A stretch of 64,000 nt of DNA from Tepidimonas aquatica. Lineage in GTDB: Bacteria; Pseudomonadota; Gammaproteobacteria; Burkholderiales; Burkholderiaceae_C. The notes below the pieces were generated by a model, which saw only the letters and a program-made list of their open reading frames with translations, had not been told where the DNA came from and did no database searches. The stretch lies in NCBI RefSeq assembly GCF_007556585.1, contig NZ_VJNA01000015.1, forward strand, positions 1 through 64,000, read 5' to 3'. A program made the translations under genes and the position numbers. Positions 24,863 through 32,873 of the stretch are shown here, piece by piece; the first letter of the stretch is position 1; every line of letters begins with the position of its first letter.

Positions 24863-25837
24863 TCAGCCCGCCGCCCCAGGCACGCGCGCCACCAGCCGCG
24901 CCACGTCCAACCCTTGGTACCGCACCCCACCGGGCAGCGCCGCCAGCATCCGCAGCGACTGCTGCATCGTGGCCACGTCCAGCGCGCCATCCACGCTGTA
25001 GGTACCGCGCAGCCGCTCCATCATTTGCAAAAAGAGGGCGCGCTCGTGGGCCATGCCGGCCACGTCCGCATGGTCCGCCAGGTCGATGGCCGACGCCGTT
25101 GACAGCCAGCGCAGCGCGCGCTGCACCGCCCCGGCGACGCGCCCGACCGCGGGGTGTCCGATGTCTTCCATGCTGCAGCACAAGCAGGTGCACACCAGCG
25201 GGCCACCCAGCCAGCGCTGGCTTTGCTGCGGGTGGCGCAGGTCCACCTGGACATGCAGGGCGCCGGCCAGCTCGAGCTGGGTCAGCAGCGGCTCGCCCCA
25301 GCACAGCGCTTGCACCTGCCCCTCGAGCAACGCCACCTGGGCCTGCGCGGGGCCGCGCAGCACCACCCATTGGCGCGTGCTCGGCAGCACCCCCCAGCGT
25401 TGCGCCACCACCTGGGCCGCCAGCGGCGCCGCCAGCTCGGTGCCGGCGGGCACGCCGATGCGGGCGTTCCTCCAGTAGGAAGCATCCACCTGCGCCGACG
25501 GGGCCGCGGCGCCCAAGCCCAACTGGGGGGAACGCACCAGCGCCATCCAGGCGCGCAACGGCTGCCCTTGCAGCGCACGCTGGGCCAAGGTTTGCAGCGC
25601 CAACACCTGCACCGTCGCACCGGGCGGGTCGAGGTCGTCCAGCTCCACCCCCCAGCGCACGTGCACACCGTGCTGCGTCAGGTAGCCCAAGCGCTGCGCC
25701 AGCCACAATGGCAGCGCGCGCAAGCCCAAGCCAGCCTGCACACGCAGCAGCACGGTGTCCTGCGCCGCGTGGCCGTCGACCGCAACGCCCATCCACGCAG
25801 CCGCGGCAGCCCAGCGCATCCAGCGCCGTCTGTCCAT
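24863..25837 (-). CDS. Orphan ABC-type substrate-binding protein, NMT1/SsuA-like
   Basis: 324 residues with an Arg-rich N-region and hydrophobic segment (MDRRRWMRWAAAAAWMGVAV) as an export signal. The body resembles the NMT1/THI5-like family (LPLWLAQRLGYLTQHGVHVRW, then WRNARIGVPAGTELAAPLAAQVVAQ), which binds nitrate, sulfonates, taurine or thiamine precursors. No permease or ATPase gene is nearby, so substrate and partner are unknown. Unusual: a cysteine cluster CTCLCC at 216-221 in an otherwise Cys-poor protein. It lies between recR and ligA on the same strand. Confidence 0.7.
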   Translation of the reverse strand: MDRRRWMRWAAAAAWMGVAVDGHAAQDTVLLRVQAGLGLRALPLWLAQRLGYLTQHGVHVRWGVELDDLDPPGATVQVLALQTLAQRALQGQPLRAWMALVRSPQLGLGAAAPSAQVDASYWRNARIGVPAGTELAAPLAAQVVAQRWGVLPSTRQWVVLRGPAQAQVALLEGQVQALCWGEPLLTQLELAGALHVQVDLRHPQQSQRWLGGPLVCTCLCCSMEDIGHPAVGRVAGAVQRALRWLSTASAIDLADHADVAGMAHERALFLQMMERLRGTYSVDGALDVATMQQSLRMLAALPGGVRYQGLDVARLVARVPGAAG

Positions 25838-25949
25838 GGCATCAACCTCCCGTCACCGCCCGCCCGGCGCACGCAAGGCCGTGGGCGATGGCATGCGGCA
25901 CGGTACACCCACGGGGGAGCGCCGACCATCGGGATTTGTACGATGCGGG

Positions 25950-26549
25950 TCAACCCGGACGCCGGTCGGCCAGCGCGTGGGCGATGGTGCTGAGGTCGAC
26001 GAACTCCAGCTCGCTGCCGACCGGCACGCCGCGGGCCAGCCGCGTCACCGTCACCCCCGCGGCGCGCGCCAGTTGGGTGATGACGTGCGCCGTGGCCTCC
26101 CCATCGGCGGTGAAGCTGGTGGCCACGATCAGCTCACGCACCGGCGGCTCGGCCTGCAAACGCTGCAGCAACGCCTGCAGGCCGATGGCCTCGGGGCCGA
26201 TGCCATCCAGCGGGCGCAAGCGCCCCATCAGCACGAAATAACGCCCGCGGTAGGTACCGGTGCGCTCCAGCGCCGCTTGGTCGCCCGGGGTTTCGACGAC
26301 GCACAGCAGCGCCGGGTCGCGCGTGGGGTCGGCGCAGGTGGCACAGACCTCGTCCTCGCACAGGGTGTGGCACAGCGTGCAATGACGCACGTGGTCGGCC
26401 GCCGCCAGCAGGGCCTGGGCCAGCTCTACGGCACCGGCGCGGTCGTGCTGCAGCAGGTGGTAGGCCATGCGCGCCGCCGAACGCGCCCCGACCCCAGGCA
26501 GCCGCTGCAGCGCGGCCGTCAGGCGCTCCAGGTGCGGCATCGCGGCCAT
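25950..26549 (-). CDS. recR: Recombination protein RecR
   Basis: 199 residues. RecR works with RecFO to load RecA at gaps. It has the helix-hairpin-helix ([20 protein letters not shown]), a C4 zinc finger ([16 protein letters not shown]) and a Toprim domain starting [18 protein letters not shown]. It is the third gene of the conserved dnaX-ybaB-recR order. Confidence 0.97.
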   Translation of the reverse strand: MAAMPHLERLTAALQRLPGVGARSAARMAYHLLQHDRAGAVELAQALLAAADHVRHCTLCHTLCEDEVCATCADPTRDPALLCVVETPGDQAALERTGTYRGRYFVLMGRLRPLDGIGPEAIGLQALLQRLQAEPPVRELIVATSFTADGEATAHVITQLARAAGVTVTRLARGVPVGSELEFVDLSTIAHALADRRPG

Positions 26550-26561
26550 GGCCGGGGCCGG

Positions 26562-26894
26562 TCAGAACGGCAGCTTGAGCCCGCCCGGCAAGCCCGGCAT
26601 GCCCGCCGTGACCTTGGCCATGCGCTCCTGCGTGGCCTCCTCGACCTTGCGCACCGCGGCGTTGAACGCCGCCGCCACCAGGTCTTCCAGCATGTCCTTG
26701 TCGTCGGCCAGCAAGCTGGCGTCGATGCTGACACGTTTGACGTCGTGCTTGCCAGTCATCGTCACCTTGACCAGGCCCGCGCCGGCTTCGCCGGTCACCT
26801 CCAGCTGGGCGATCTCCTCCTGCGCGCGCTTGAGGTTGTCTTGCATGGCCTGGGCTTGCTTCATCAGCCCTGCGAGTTGTCCTTTGTTGAACAT
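26562..26894 (-). CDS. ybaB: YbaB/EbfC nucleoid-associated protein
   Basis: 110 residues beginning [20 protein letters not shown], the standard start of YbaB/EbfC dimeric DNA-binding proteins. It ends with the Gly/Leu-rich [13 protein letters not shown]. It lies between dnaX and recR, 12 bases from recR. The molecular role is only partly known in any bacterium. Confidence 0.95.
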   Translation of the reverse strand: MFNKGQLAGLMKQAQAMQDNLKRAQEEIAQLEVTGEAGAGLVKVTMTGKHDVKRVSIDASLLADDKDMLEDLVAAAFNAAVRKVEEATQERMAKVTAGMPGLPGGLKLPF

Positions 26895-26951
26895 GGTGCC
26901 TTCCGTTGGTCAAACCGTCATCGGGGCCCTGCGGGGCCAGCGCCGGCAGGC

Positions 26952-28652
26952 TCATGCGGCCGCCGCGTCGTCGAGGGGCTCGATGCTACCAGCAACGACA
27001 ACCGCCCCCCAGTCCCGCTGCAGCGCCTGCACCACGGGGTCGGACTCGATGGCCTGCTGCGCCGCACGCTGCCGAGCCGCCCGCGCGGCCGCGTGGCGCT
27101 GCGCCGGGGTGTCGGTGGCCGGCCCCACCTCGACCGTCAACGTCCAGCCCTCGCCCAGCCCCAGCTGCTCGGCCAGCACGCTTTGCAGGCGCTGGCGCGC
27201 TCCGTCCTGCGCCAGCGTCGCGCTGGCACAGCGCAGGCGCCAGCCGTGCGCGTCGCGCGCCACCAGGGTGGACTGCAACGCCAGCTCGCGCACCAACGCC
27301 TGCAGTCGTCCGGCAGCATCCAGGCGGTCGACCAGTGCAGCCCATTCGTCGGCCAACGCGCCCCCATCGAAGGCTGGCGCCACGCCGGAGTCCGTGGGCG
27401 CGGGCTGGGCCGGGGCAGTTGCCGGCACGGGCACGGCCGCCAGCGGCACGTCCGGTACCGCATCCGGCTGTGCCCTCGGCGTCGGCGAGGAGGGGGCGTC
27501 GCTGGCCGCGCCGTGCGGTGCCACAGGGGCGGTGTCGCTCGAACCCGCCACGGGCGGCGTGGGGGCAAAGCTCAACGCGCGCAGCAACACCATCGTCAGC
27601 GCGGCGTATTCGTCCGGCGCCAACCCCAATTCGGCCCGCCCGTGCAGCGCCAGGCTGTACAACAGCTGCACCTGATCGGGCGCGAGCTGAGCGGCCAAGG
27701 CCCGCACGGCGGCGGGCGCTTCGTCGCCGGCCGGGGCTTGGCCGGTCCACTGCAGCACGGCCAGCTGGTGCAACACCGCGGCCATTTCTTCCAGCGTGGC
27801 GGCTGCCCCCACGCCCTCGGCCCGCATGGCGTCAACCAACCGCACCACGTCGGCGGCCTGCCCGTCGGCCACCGCCTGCAGCAACGCGGTCACGTGCTCG
27901 CGCTGCACCGCACCGAGCATGGCGCGAACCTGTGCCTCGCGTACGGCGCCGCCCCCGTAGGCGATGGCCTGGTCGGCCAGGCTCAGCGCGTCGCGCATCG
28001 AGCCGCGCGCGGCCCGCCCCAGCAGCTTCAGCGCCCCCGGCTCCGCCTCGATGCCTTCGGCCGCCAGCACGCGCGCCAGATGGTCGGCCACGGTGTCCGG
28101 CGCCATCGGCCGCAGGTTGAACTGCAGGCAGCGGCTCAACACCGTCACCGGCACTTTTTGCGGGTCGGTGGTGGCCAACACGAACTTCAGGTACTCGGGC
28201 GGTTCCTCCAGGGTCTTCAACATCGCGTTGAACGCGGTGTTGGTCAGCATGTGCACTTCGTCGATCATGAAGACCTTGAAGCGCCCCTGCACCGGCTTGT
28301 ACACCGCCTGTTCCAGCAGCGTTTGCACCTCGTCCACGCCACGGTTGGAGGCGGCGTCGAGCTCGGTGTAGTCGACAAAGCGCCCGGCGTCGATGGCGCG
28401 GCACGCCTCGCACACGCCGCAGGGCGTGTCGGTGATGCCGCCCTGCCCGTCAGGCCCCGTGCAGTTGAGCGATTTGGCCAGGATGCGCGACACGGTCGTC
28501 TTGCCAATGCCGCGCGTGCCGGTGAACAGGTACGCGTGGTGCAGCCGCGCACTGCGCAGCGCGTTGCCCAGCGCCTGCACAACGTGCTCCTGCCCCACCA
28601 TCTCGGCAAAGGTCTTGGGGCGGTATTTGCGGGCCAGGACGACGTAGGTCAT
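26952..28652 (-). CDS. dnaX: DNA polymerase III subunits tau/gamma
   Basis: 566 residues. The clamp-loader AAA+ motor has MTYVVLARKYRPKTFAEMVG, P-loop GTRGIGKTT (45-53), a zinc module with Cys 64, 78, 81 and 84, and TELDAASNRGVDE. Domain III follows, then a Pro/Ala-rich linker (about 395-450) and a C-terminal domain that in tau binds the polymerase and helicase. Whether a shorter gamma form is made by frameshifting was not resolved. The ATG at 28652 is the family start and lies only 6 bases after a TACAAT element. Confidence 0.96.
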   Translation of the reverse strand: MTYVVLARKYRPKTFAEMVGQEHVVQALGNALRSARLHHAYLFTGTRGIGKTTVSRILAKSLNCTGPDGQGGITDTPCGVCEACRAIDAGRFVDYTELDAASNRGVDEVQTLLEQAVYKPVQGRFKVFMIDEVHMLTNTAFNAMLKTLEEPPEYLKFVLATTDPQKVPVTVLSRCLQFNLRPMAPDTVADHLARVLAAEGIEAEPGALKLLGRAARGSMRDALSLADQAIAYGGGAVREAQVRAMLGAVQREHVTALLQAVADGQAADVVRLVDAMRAEGVGAAATLEEMAAVLHQLAVLQWTGQAPAGDEAPAAVRALAAQLAPDQVQLLYSLALHGRAELGLAPDEYAALTMVLLRALSFAPTPPVAGSSDTAPVAPHGAASDAPSSPTPRAQPDAVPDVPLAAVPVPATAPAQPAPTDSGVAPAFDGGALADEWAALVDRLDAAGRLQALVRELALQSTLVARDAHGWRLRCASATLAQDGARQRLQSVLAEQLGLGEGWTLTVEVGPATDTPAQRHAAARAARQRAAQQAIESDPVVQALQRDWGAVVVAGSIEPLDDAAAA

Positions 28653-28658
28653 GGCCGC

Positions 28659-28664
28659 ATTGTA
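28659..28664 (-). promoter_or_regulatory. Putative dnaX -10 element (TACAAT), leaderless spacing
   Basis: TACAAT on the minus strand, with six bases (GCGGCC) between it and the dnaX ATG. A typical start site would fall on or next to the A of ATG, giving a leaderless mRNA. No ribosome binding site is present. Confidence 0.5.
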
Positions 28665-28710
28665 GGGGTCACATGCCAACCGCCGTGCTGCAAGGAGCAA
28701 CGCCGTGACA

Positions 28711-28716
28711 TACAAT
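28711..28716 (+). promoter_or_regulatory. Putative SRP RNA -10 element (TACAAT)
   Basis: TACAAT six bases before the inferred 5' end of the SRP RNA. The -35 position (28688-28693, CTGCAA) is weak. Confidence 0.55.
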
Positions 28717-28722
28717 GCGCCC

Positions 28723-28818
28723 TGACGGGCCTTCCCGCATGGTGAAGCGGCCAACCGGGTCAGGTGGGGAACCAAGCAGCCCTAACCGTGTAGCCAGTGC
28801 CGGGGTCAAGGCTCGTCA
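28723..28818 (+). ncRNA. ffs: Signal recognition particle RNA (4.5S type)
   Basis: About 96 bases containing the near-invariant helix 8 core GGTCAGG...GGAA...AGCAGCC. The ends TGACGGGCCTT and AAGGCTCGTCA pair with one G-U, closing the single long hairpin of the small bacterial SRP RNA. It binds Ffh to target membrane proteins. It lies divergent from dnaX and 46 bases before trxA; no U-rich terminator follows it, so it may be processed from a longer transcript. Confidence 0.93.
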
Positions 28819-28864
28819 CCCTCAACGTTCCTACCCCTCTCGTTCAACGTCGAACCTCACCACC

Positions 28865-29197
28865 ATGGCCAGTGACCTCATCCAACACGTGACCGACGCC
28901 ACCTTCGACCGCGATGTGCTGGGCAGCAGCACGCCGGTGTTGGTGGACTTCTGGGCCGAATGGTGCGGGCCGTGCCGCATGATCGCCCCCATCCTGGACG
29001 AGGTCGCGCAGACCTACCAGGGCAAGCTGGTCGTGGCCAAGGTCAACGTGGACGAGAACCGCGAGGTGCCGGCCAAGTTTGGTATTCGCGGCATCCCGAC
29101 ATTGATGCTGTTCAAGGACGGCAAGCTCGCCGCCACCAAAGTGGGCGCGCTGTCCAAGGCGCAGTTGGTCAGCTTCCTCGAACCGTTTGTGGCCTGA
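28865..29197 (+). CDS. trxA: Thioredoxin 1
   Basis: 110 residues with active site WCGPC (33-37), the cis-proline in [11 protein letters not shown], and [16 protein letters not shown]. It is a general cytoplasmic dithiol reductant. The ATG at 28865 gives the canonical start; no clear ribosome binding site precedes it (CCTCACCACC). Thioredoxin upstream of rho is a common order in proteobacteria. Confidence 0.97.
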   Translation: MASDLIQHVTDATFDRDVLGSSTPVLVDFWAEWCGPCRMIAPILDEVAQTYQGKLVVAKVNVDENREVPAKFGIRGIPTLMLFKDGKLAATKVGALSKAQLVSFLEPFVA

Positions 29198-29252
29198 TGG
29201 CCGCGTGGCATGGCGTGTGCCACGCGCGCCGTGCCATAATAGTGCATTGGGA

Positions 29253-29279
29253 CGATGCCACCCGCGCGGGTGAGCATCG
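29253..29279 (+). promoter_or_regulatory. Hairpin in the rho leader
   Basis: CGATGC-CACCCG pairs with CGGGTG-A-GCATCG to form a 12-bp stem with one bulge, inside the 235-base trxA-rho gap. It lies just after a CATAAT element (29235-29240) that may be the rho promoter. The rest of the leader is C-rich and could be a Rho-binding region, as Rho autoregulates in E. coli. A second dyad (GCGTGGCA/TGCCACGC, 29204-29226) sits just after trxA without a U-tract. Confidence 0.45.
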
Positions 29280-29432
29280 GTGACGCGGCCCGGTGCTGAA
29301 TGGGCCGCCTACGTTGATGAGCCTCCAACGCCGGCCACAACGACCTTCCCCACGCCCCTAGACTACACGGCACAACGCCGGGCACCGCCCGAGCGTGCAA
29401 CGTCCTTGCACTCCCTTTGCACGGAGTCCCTC

Positions 29433-30698
29433 ATGCACCTCAACGAACTCAAAGCCCTGCACGTTTCCGAACTGCTCAAGATGGCCGAGTCGCTCGAAAT
29501 CGACAACACCGGCCGCATGCGCAAGCAGGAGCTGATGTTCGCCATCATCAAAAAACGCGCCAAAGCGGGCGAGCAGGTGTTTGCCGATGGGGTGCTGGAA
29601 GTGCTGCCCGATGGCTTTGGCTTCCTGCGTGATCCGAGCGCCAGCTACACCGCCAGCACCGACGACATCTACATCTCGCCGAGCCAAATCCGCCGCTTCA
29701 ACCTGCACACCGGCGACATGGTCGAGGGCGACGTGCGTATCCCCAAGGACGGCGAACGCTACTTCGCGCTGAACAAACTCGACAAGGTCAACGGCCTGCC
29801 GCCGGAGCAGAACAAGCACAAGATCATGTTCGAAAACCTCACGCCGCTGTTCCCCAAGGAACAGATGAAGCTGGAGCGTGAGGGCCTCAAGAGCGAGGAA
29901 AACATCACCGGCCGCATCATCGACATCATCGCCCCGATCGGCAAGGGACAGCGCGCCCTGATCGTGGCGCCGCCCAAGAGCGGCAAGACGGTCATGATGC
30001 AGCACATCGCGCACGCCATCACCACCAACTACCCCGAGGTGACGCTGATGGTGCTGCTGGTGGACGAGCGCCCTGAGGAAGTAACCGAAATGCAGCGCAC
30101 CGTGCGCGGCGAGGTCATCGCCTCCACCTTCGACGAGCCGGCGGCACGCCACGTGCACGTGGCCGAAATGGTCATCGAGCGCGCCAAGCGGCTGGTCGAA
30201 CTGAAAAAAGACGTGGTGATCCTGCTTGACTCGATCACCCGGCTGGCGCGGGCCTACAACAACGTGCTGCCCTCCAGCGGCAAGGTGCTCACGGGTGGCG
30301 TGGACGCCAACGCGCTGCAGCGACCCAAGCGCTTCTTCGGGGCGGCGCGCAACGTCGAAGAAGGCGGCAGCCTGACCATCATCGCCACCGCGCTGGTGGA
30401 CACCGGCAGCCGCATGGACGAGGTGATCTTTGAGGAGTTCAAGGGCACCGGCAACTGCGAAATCCACCTCGACCGCCGCCTCTATGAAAAGCGCGTCTTC
30501 CCCTCGATCCAGCTCAGCCGCTCCGGCACCCGGCGCGAGGAGCTGCTGCTGCCGCCGGAAGTGCTGCAAAAGACGCGCATCCTGCGCCAGTTCTTCTACA
30601 ACATGGACGAGATCGAGGCCATGGAAATGGTGCTCAAGAGCATGAAGCAAACCAAGAACAACCAGGAGTTCTTCGAGCTGATGCGCCGGGGTGGCTGA
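29433..30698 (+). CDS. rho: Transcription termination factor Rho
   Basis: 421 residues, standard size. The N-terminal helix bundle ([20 protein letters not shown]) and the OB-fold RNA-binding domain with GFGFLRD (61-67) come first. The hexameric ATPase has P-loop APPKSGKTV (180-187), Walker [18 protein letters not shown], and Q- and R-loop regions. Rho translocates on untranslated C-rich RNA and releases RNA polymerase. The ATG at 29433 follows a GGAG site. Confidence 0.98.
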   Translation: MHLNELKALHVSELLKMAESLEIDNTGRMRKQELMFAIIKKRAKAGEQVFADGVLEVLPDGFGFLRDPSASYTASTDDIYISPSQIRRFNLHTGDMVEGDVRIPKDGERYFALNKLDKVNGLPPEQNKHKIMFENLTPLFPKEQMKLEREGLKSEENITGRIIDIIAPIGKGQRALIVAPPKSGKTVMMQHIAHAITTNYPEVTLMVLLVDERPEEVTEMQRTVRGEVIASTFDEPAARHVHVAEMVIERAKRLVELKKDVVILLDSITRLARAYNNVLPSSGKVLTGGVDANALQRPKRFFGAARNVEEGGSLTIIATALVDTGSRMDEVIFEEFKGTGNCEIHLDRRLYEKRVFPSIQLSRSGTRREELLLPPEVLQKTRILRQFFYNMDEIEAMEMVLKSMKQTKNNQEFFELMRRGG

Positions 30699-30715
30699 GT
30701 CCGTACCGTTTGGCT

Positions 30716-30721
30716 TATAAT
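30716..30721 (+). promoter_or_regulatory. Putative rpmE2 -10 element (TATAAT)
   Basis: A perfect TATAAT 64 bases before rpmE2 and 17 bases after the rho stop, so the ribosomal protein gene may have its own promoter. The -35 region is weak. Confidence 0.5.
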
Positions 30722-30785
30722 GCGAAGCTTTGCAGCAAGTGCGCCGGATGGGCCGGCCGTGGCTGCTGCCAGCAGGAAAGCGATC

Positions 30786-31043
30786 ATGAAAGAAGGCATC
30801 CACCCGAACTACCGCGAAGTCTGCTTCGTCGACCTGTCCAACGGTGCGCAGTTCATCATCCGCTCGTGCGCGCCGACCAAGGAAACGATCAAGCTCGACG
30901 ACGGCCGCGAACTGCCGCTGTTCAAGCTGGAAACCTCCAGCGAATCGCACCCGTTTTACACCGGCACCCAGAAGACGGTGGATACCATGGGTGGCCGTGT
31001 GGAAAAATTCCGCAACCGCTACGCCCGCGCCGCAGCCAAATAA
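30786..31043 (+). CDS. rpmE2: 50S ribosomal protein L31, type B
   Basis: 85 residues. It begins [20 protein letters not shown] and has the family block [21 protein letters not shown]. It lacks the CxxC zinc pairs of type A L31, so it is the zinc-independent form, here at the rho locus. An intrinsic terminator follows 38 bases downstream. Confidence 0.95.
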   Translation: MKEGIHPNYREVCFVDLSNGAQFIIRSCAPTKETIKLDDGRELPLFKLETSSESHPFYTGTQKTVDTMGGRVEKFRNRYARAAAK

Positions 31044-31081
31044 GGGGCGCGCCGTGCGGCGCTCGGCCCGCTTCGTGGACA

Positions 31082-31109
31082 ACAGCCCGCTTGCGGGCTG
31101 TTTGTTTTT
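31082..31109 (+). terminator. Intrinsic terminator after rpmE2
   Basis: A 9-bp perfect stem (ACAGCCCGC / GCGGGCTGT) with a two-base TT spacer, followed by TTGTTTTT. It ends the rho-rpmE2 unit. Confidence 0.88.
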
Positions 31110-31160
31110 GGGCCGGCTGTGGCGCGCACCCACGCTTGCCCGATGCTGGGAGACACCCGC

Positions 31161-32873
31161 ATGAACCGCCCCACCCCCGCCCTGGTCACGCCGCAAGCCG
31201 CGCGGCGCTTGCCGCGCTGGGTGCCGTGGCTGCTGGTGGCGGTGTACGTGTTGCCGGGCTTTTGGGGGCGCGACCCCTGGCGTGGCGCCGACCTGACGTC
31301 GCTGGCCGTGATGCTGGACATGCACGGCGGCGGTCCTTGGCTGCTGCCCCAGGTGCTGGGCGAGGCCGTGCTGCCGCTGGCCTGGCTGCCGTATTGGCTG
31401 GGCGCGACGGCCATCGAGTGTTTGCCGCTGCCGACGCTGGTGGCGGCGCGCCTGCCGTTCATGGTGGCGCTGGGGCTGACCCTGGCGTGCACCTGGTACG
31501 GCACCTACCGCCTGGCACGGCTGCCCACGGCGCAGCCCCTGGCACCCGCGTTGGGCGAAGCGGTGGCGCCAGTGGACTATGCCCGTGCGGTGGCCGATGG
31601 CGCGCTGCTGGCGCTGGTGGCCACACTGGGGCTGGCCATGTTGGCGCACGAGACCACGCCGACGGCGCTGCAACTGGCCGGCGTGACGCTGTGGGGGTGG
31701 GCCGGCACGCTTGGCTGGGCGCCTGCCGCCGCCCGCGGCGTGGCGTCTGCAAGCTTGCTTGCCATCGGCGCGACGTGGGCCGGCGCGGGCATCCTGTCGC
31801 TCAGCGGCGCGCCGTGGCTGGTGCTGCCGCTGGGCTTGGCGCACGCGGTGTGGTGGTGGCGCACCGGTGTGCGGCGCGCCCAGATTGTGCTGGCGCTGGC
31901 CGGGGCGGCGGCGGCACTGGCCGCGGCGTGGGCGCTGCTGCCGACGGGCTTGGGGTGGTCGGCGTTTGGTTGGCCAGATGGCTTTGACGTGCTCGATACA
32001 GCCGCATGGCGCAGCCTCGGGCGTTTGCTGGCATGGTTTGTCTGGCCCAGTGCGGCGCTGGCGTTGTGGGCGCTGTGGCGCTGGCGCGCGCACCTGCGCT
32101 CGCCCCATATCGGTTGGCCGCTGACGCAAACGCTCATCGTGTTGCTGGCCAGCGTGGCCGATGGCGCCAACGACCGCGTGCTGGTGCTGGCGCTGCCCAG
32201 CATCGCCACGCTGGCGGCGTGGGCGCTGCCGACCCTGCGCGGCAGCCTCAGCGCCGCGATCGACTGGTTCGCATTGTTGCTTTACAGCGGCGCTGCGGTC
32301 ATCGTGTGGGTGATCTGGATCGCGATGATGACCGGTGTGCCAGCCAAGCCTGCCGCCAACGTGGCGAGGCTGGTGCCGGGCTTCGAGCCTGCCTTGAACC
32401 CACTGCCGCTGGGCGTGGCGCTGGCTGGCACGGCGGCGTGGTTGGCGTTGGTGGCGTGGCGCCTAGGACGGCATGCCCCCGCGCTGTGGAAAGGGCTGGT
32501 GCTGTCGGCGGCGGGCTTTACGCTGAACTGGCTGCTGCTGATGACGCTGTGGCTGCCCCTGTTGAACTGGGGTTTGGGCTTGCGCCCCATCAGCGAGCGC
32601 ATCGCGCGCCTGGTGCCCACGCAGGCGTGCGTGGCCGTCACGGGGCTTAGCCACGGCGACATCGGTGCGCTGCGCTTGCACGGAGGCTTGCACCTGCAAC
32701 GCCTGGGCAGCCACGAAGCACAGCGCTGCCCACTGCTGGTGGCGGGGCCGCGCACCCGTGGGCTGGATCCGAGCCAATGGAGGCTGCGCGCCGACTTGCC
32801 GCGCCTGCGCGAAAACCGCGAGCGTTGGCAAGTTTACGAGCGCGTCGCGCCCGCCGCCGACAGTGCCTCGTGA
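31161..32873 (+). CDS. Multi-pass membrane protein, ArnT-like glycosyltransferase candidate
   Basis: 570 residues with many hydrophobic segments spread along the whole length. After the first membrane segment comes GFWGRDPWRGADLTSLA, which resembles the first periplasmic loop, with catalytic acids, of lipid-carrier-dependent glycosyltransferases (ArnT/PMT type). A small periplasmic-type C-terminal region follows the last membrane segments. The donor and acceptor are unknown. The ATG at 31161 has GGGAG upstream. Its last 40 bases overlap the 3' end of phoR on the other strand. Confidence 0.65.
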   Translation: MNRPTPALVTPQAARRLPRWVPWLLVAVYVLPGFWGRDPWRGADLTSLAVMLDMHGGGPWLLPQVLGEAVLPLAWLPYWLGATAIECLPLPTLVAARLPFMVALGLTLACTWYGTYRLARLPTAQPLAPALGEAVAPVDYARAVADGALLALVATLGLAMLAHETTPTALQLAGVTLWGWAGTLGWAPAAARGVASASLLAIGATWAGAGILSLSGAPWLVLPLGLAHAVWWWRTGVRRAQIVLALAGAAAALAAAWALLPTGLGWSAFGWPDGFDVLDTAAWRSLGRLLAWFVWPSAALALWALWRWRAHLRSPHIGWPLTQTLIVLLASVADGANDRVLVLALPSIATLAAWALPTLRGSLSAAIDWFALLLYSGAAVIVWVIWIAMMTGVPAKPAANVARLVPGFEPALNPLPLGVALAGTAAWLALVAWRLGRHAPALWKGLVLSAAGFTLNWLLLMTLWLPLLNWGLGLRPISERIARLVPTQACVAVTGLSHGDIGALRLHGGLHLQRLGSHEAQRCPLLVAGPRTRGLDPSQWRLRADLPRLRENRERWQVYERVAPAADSAS

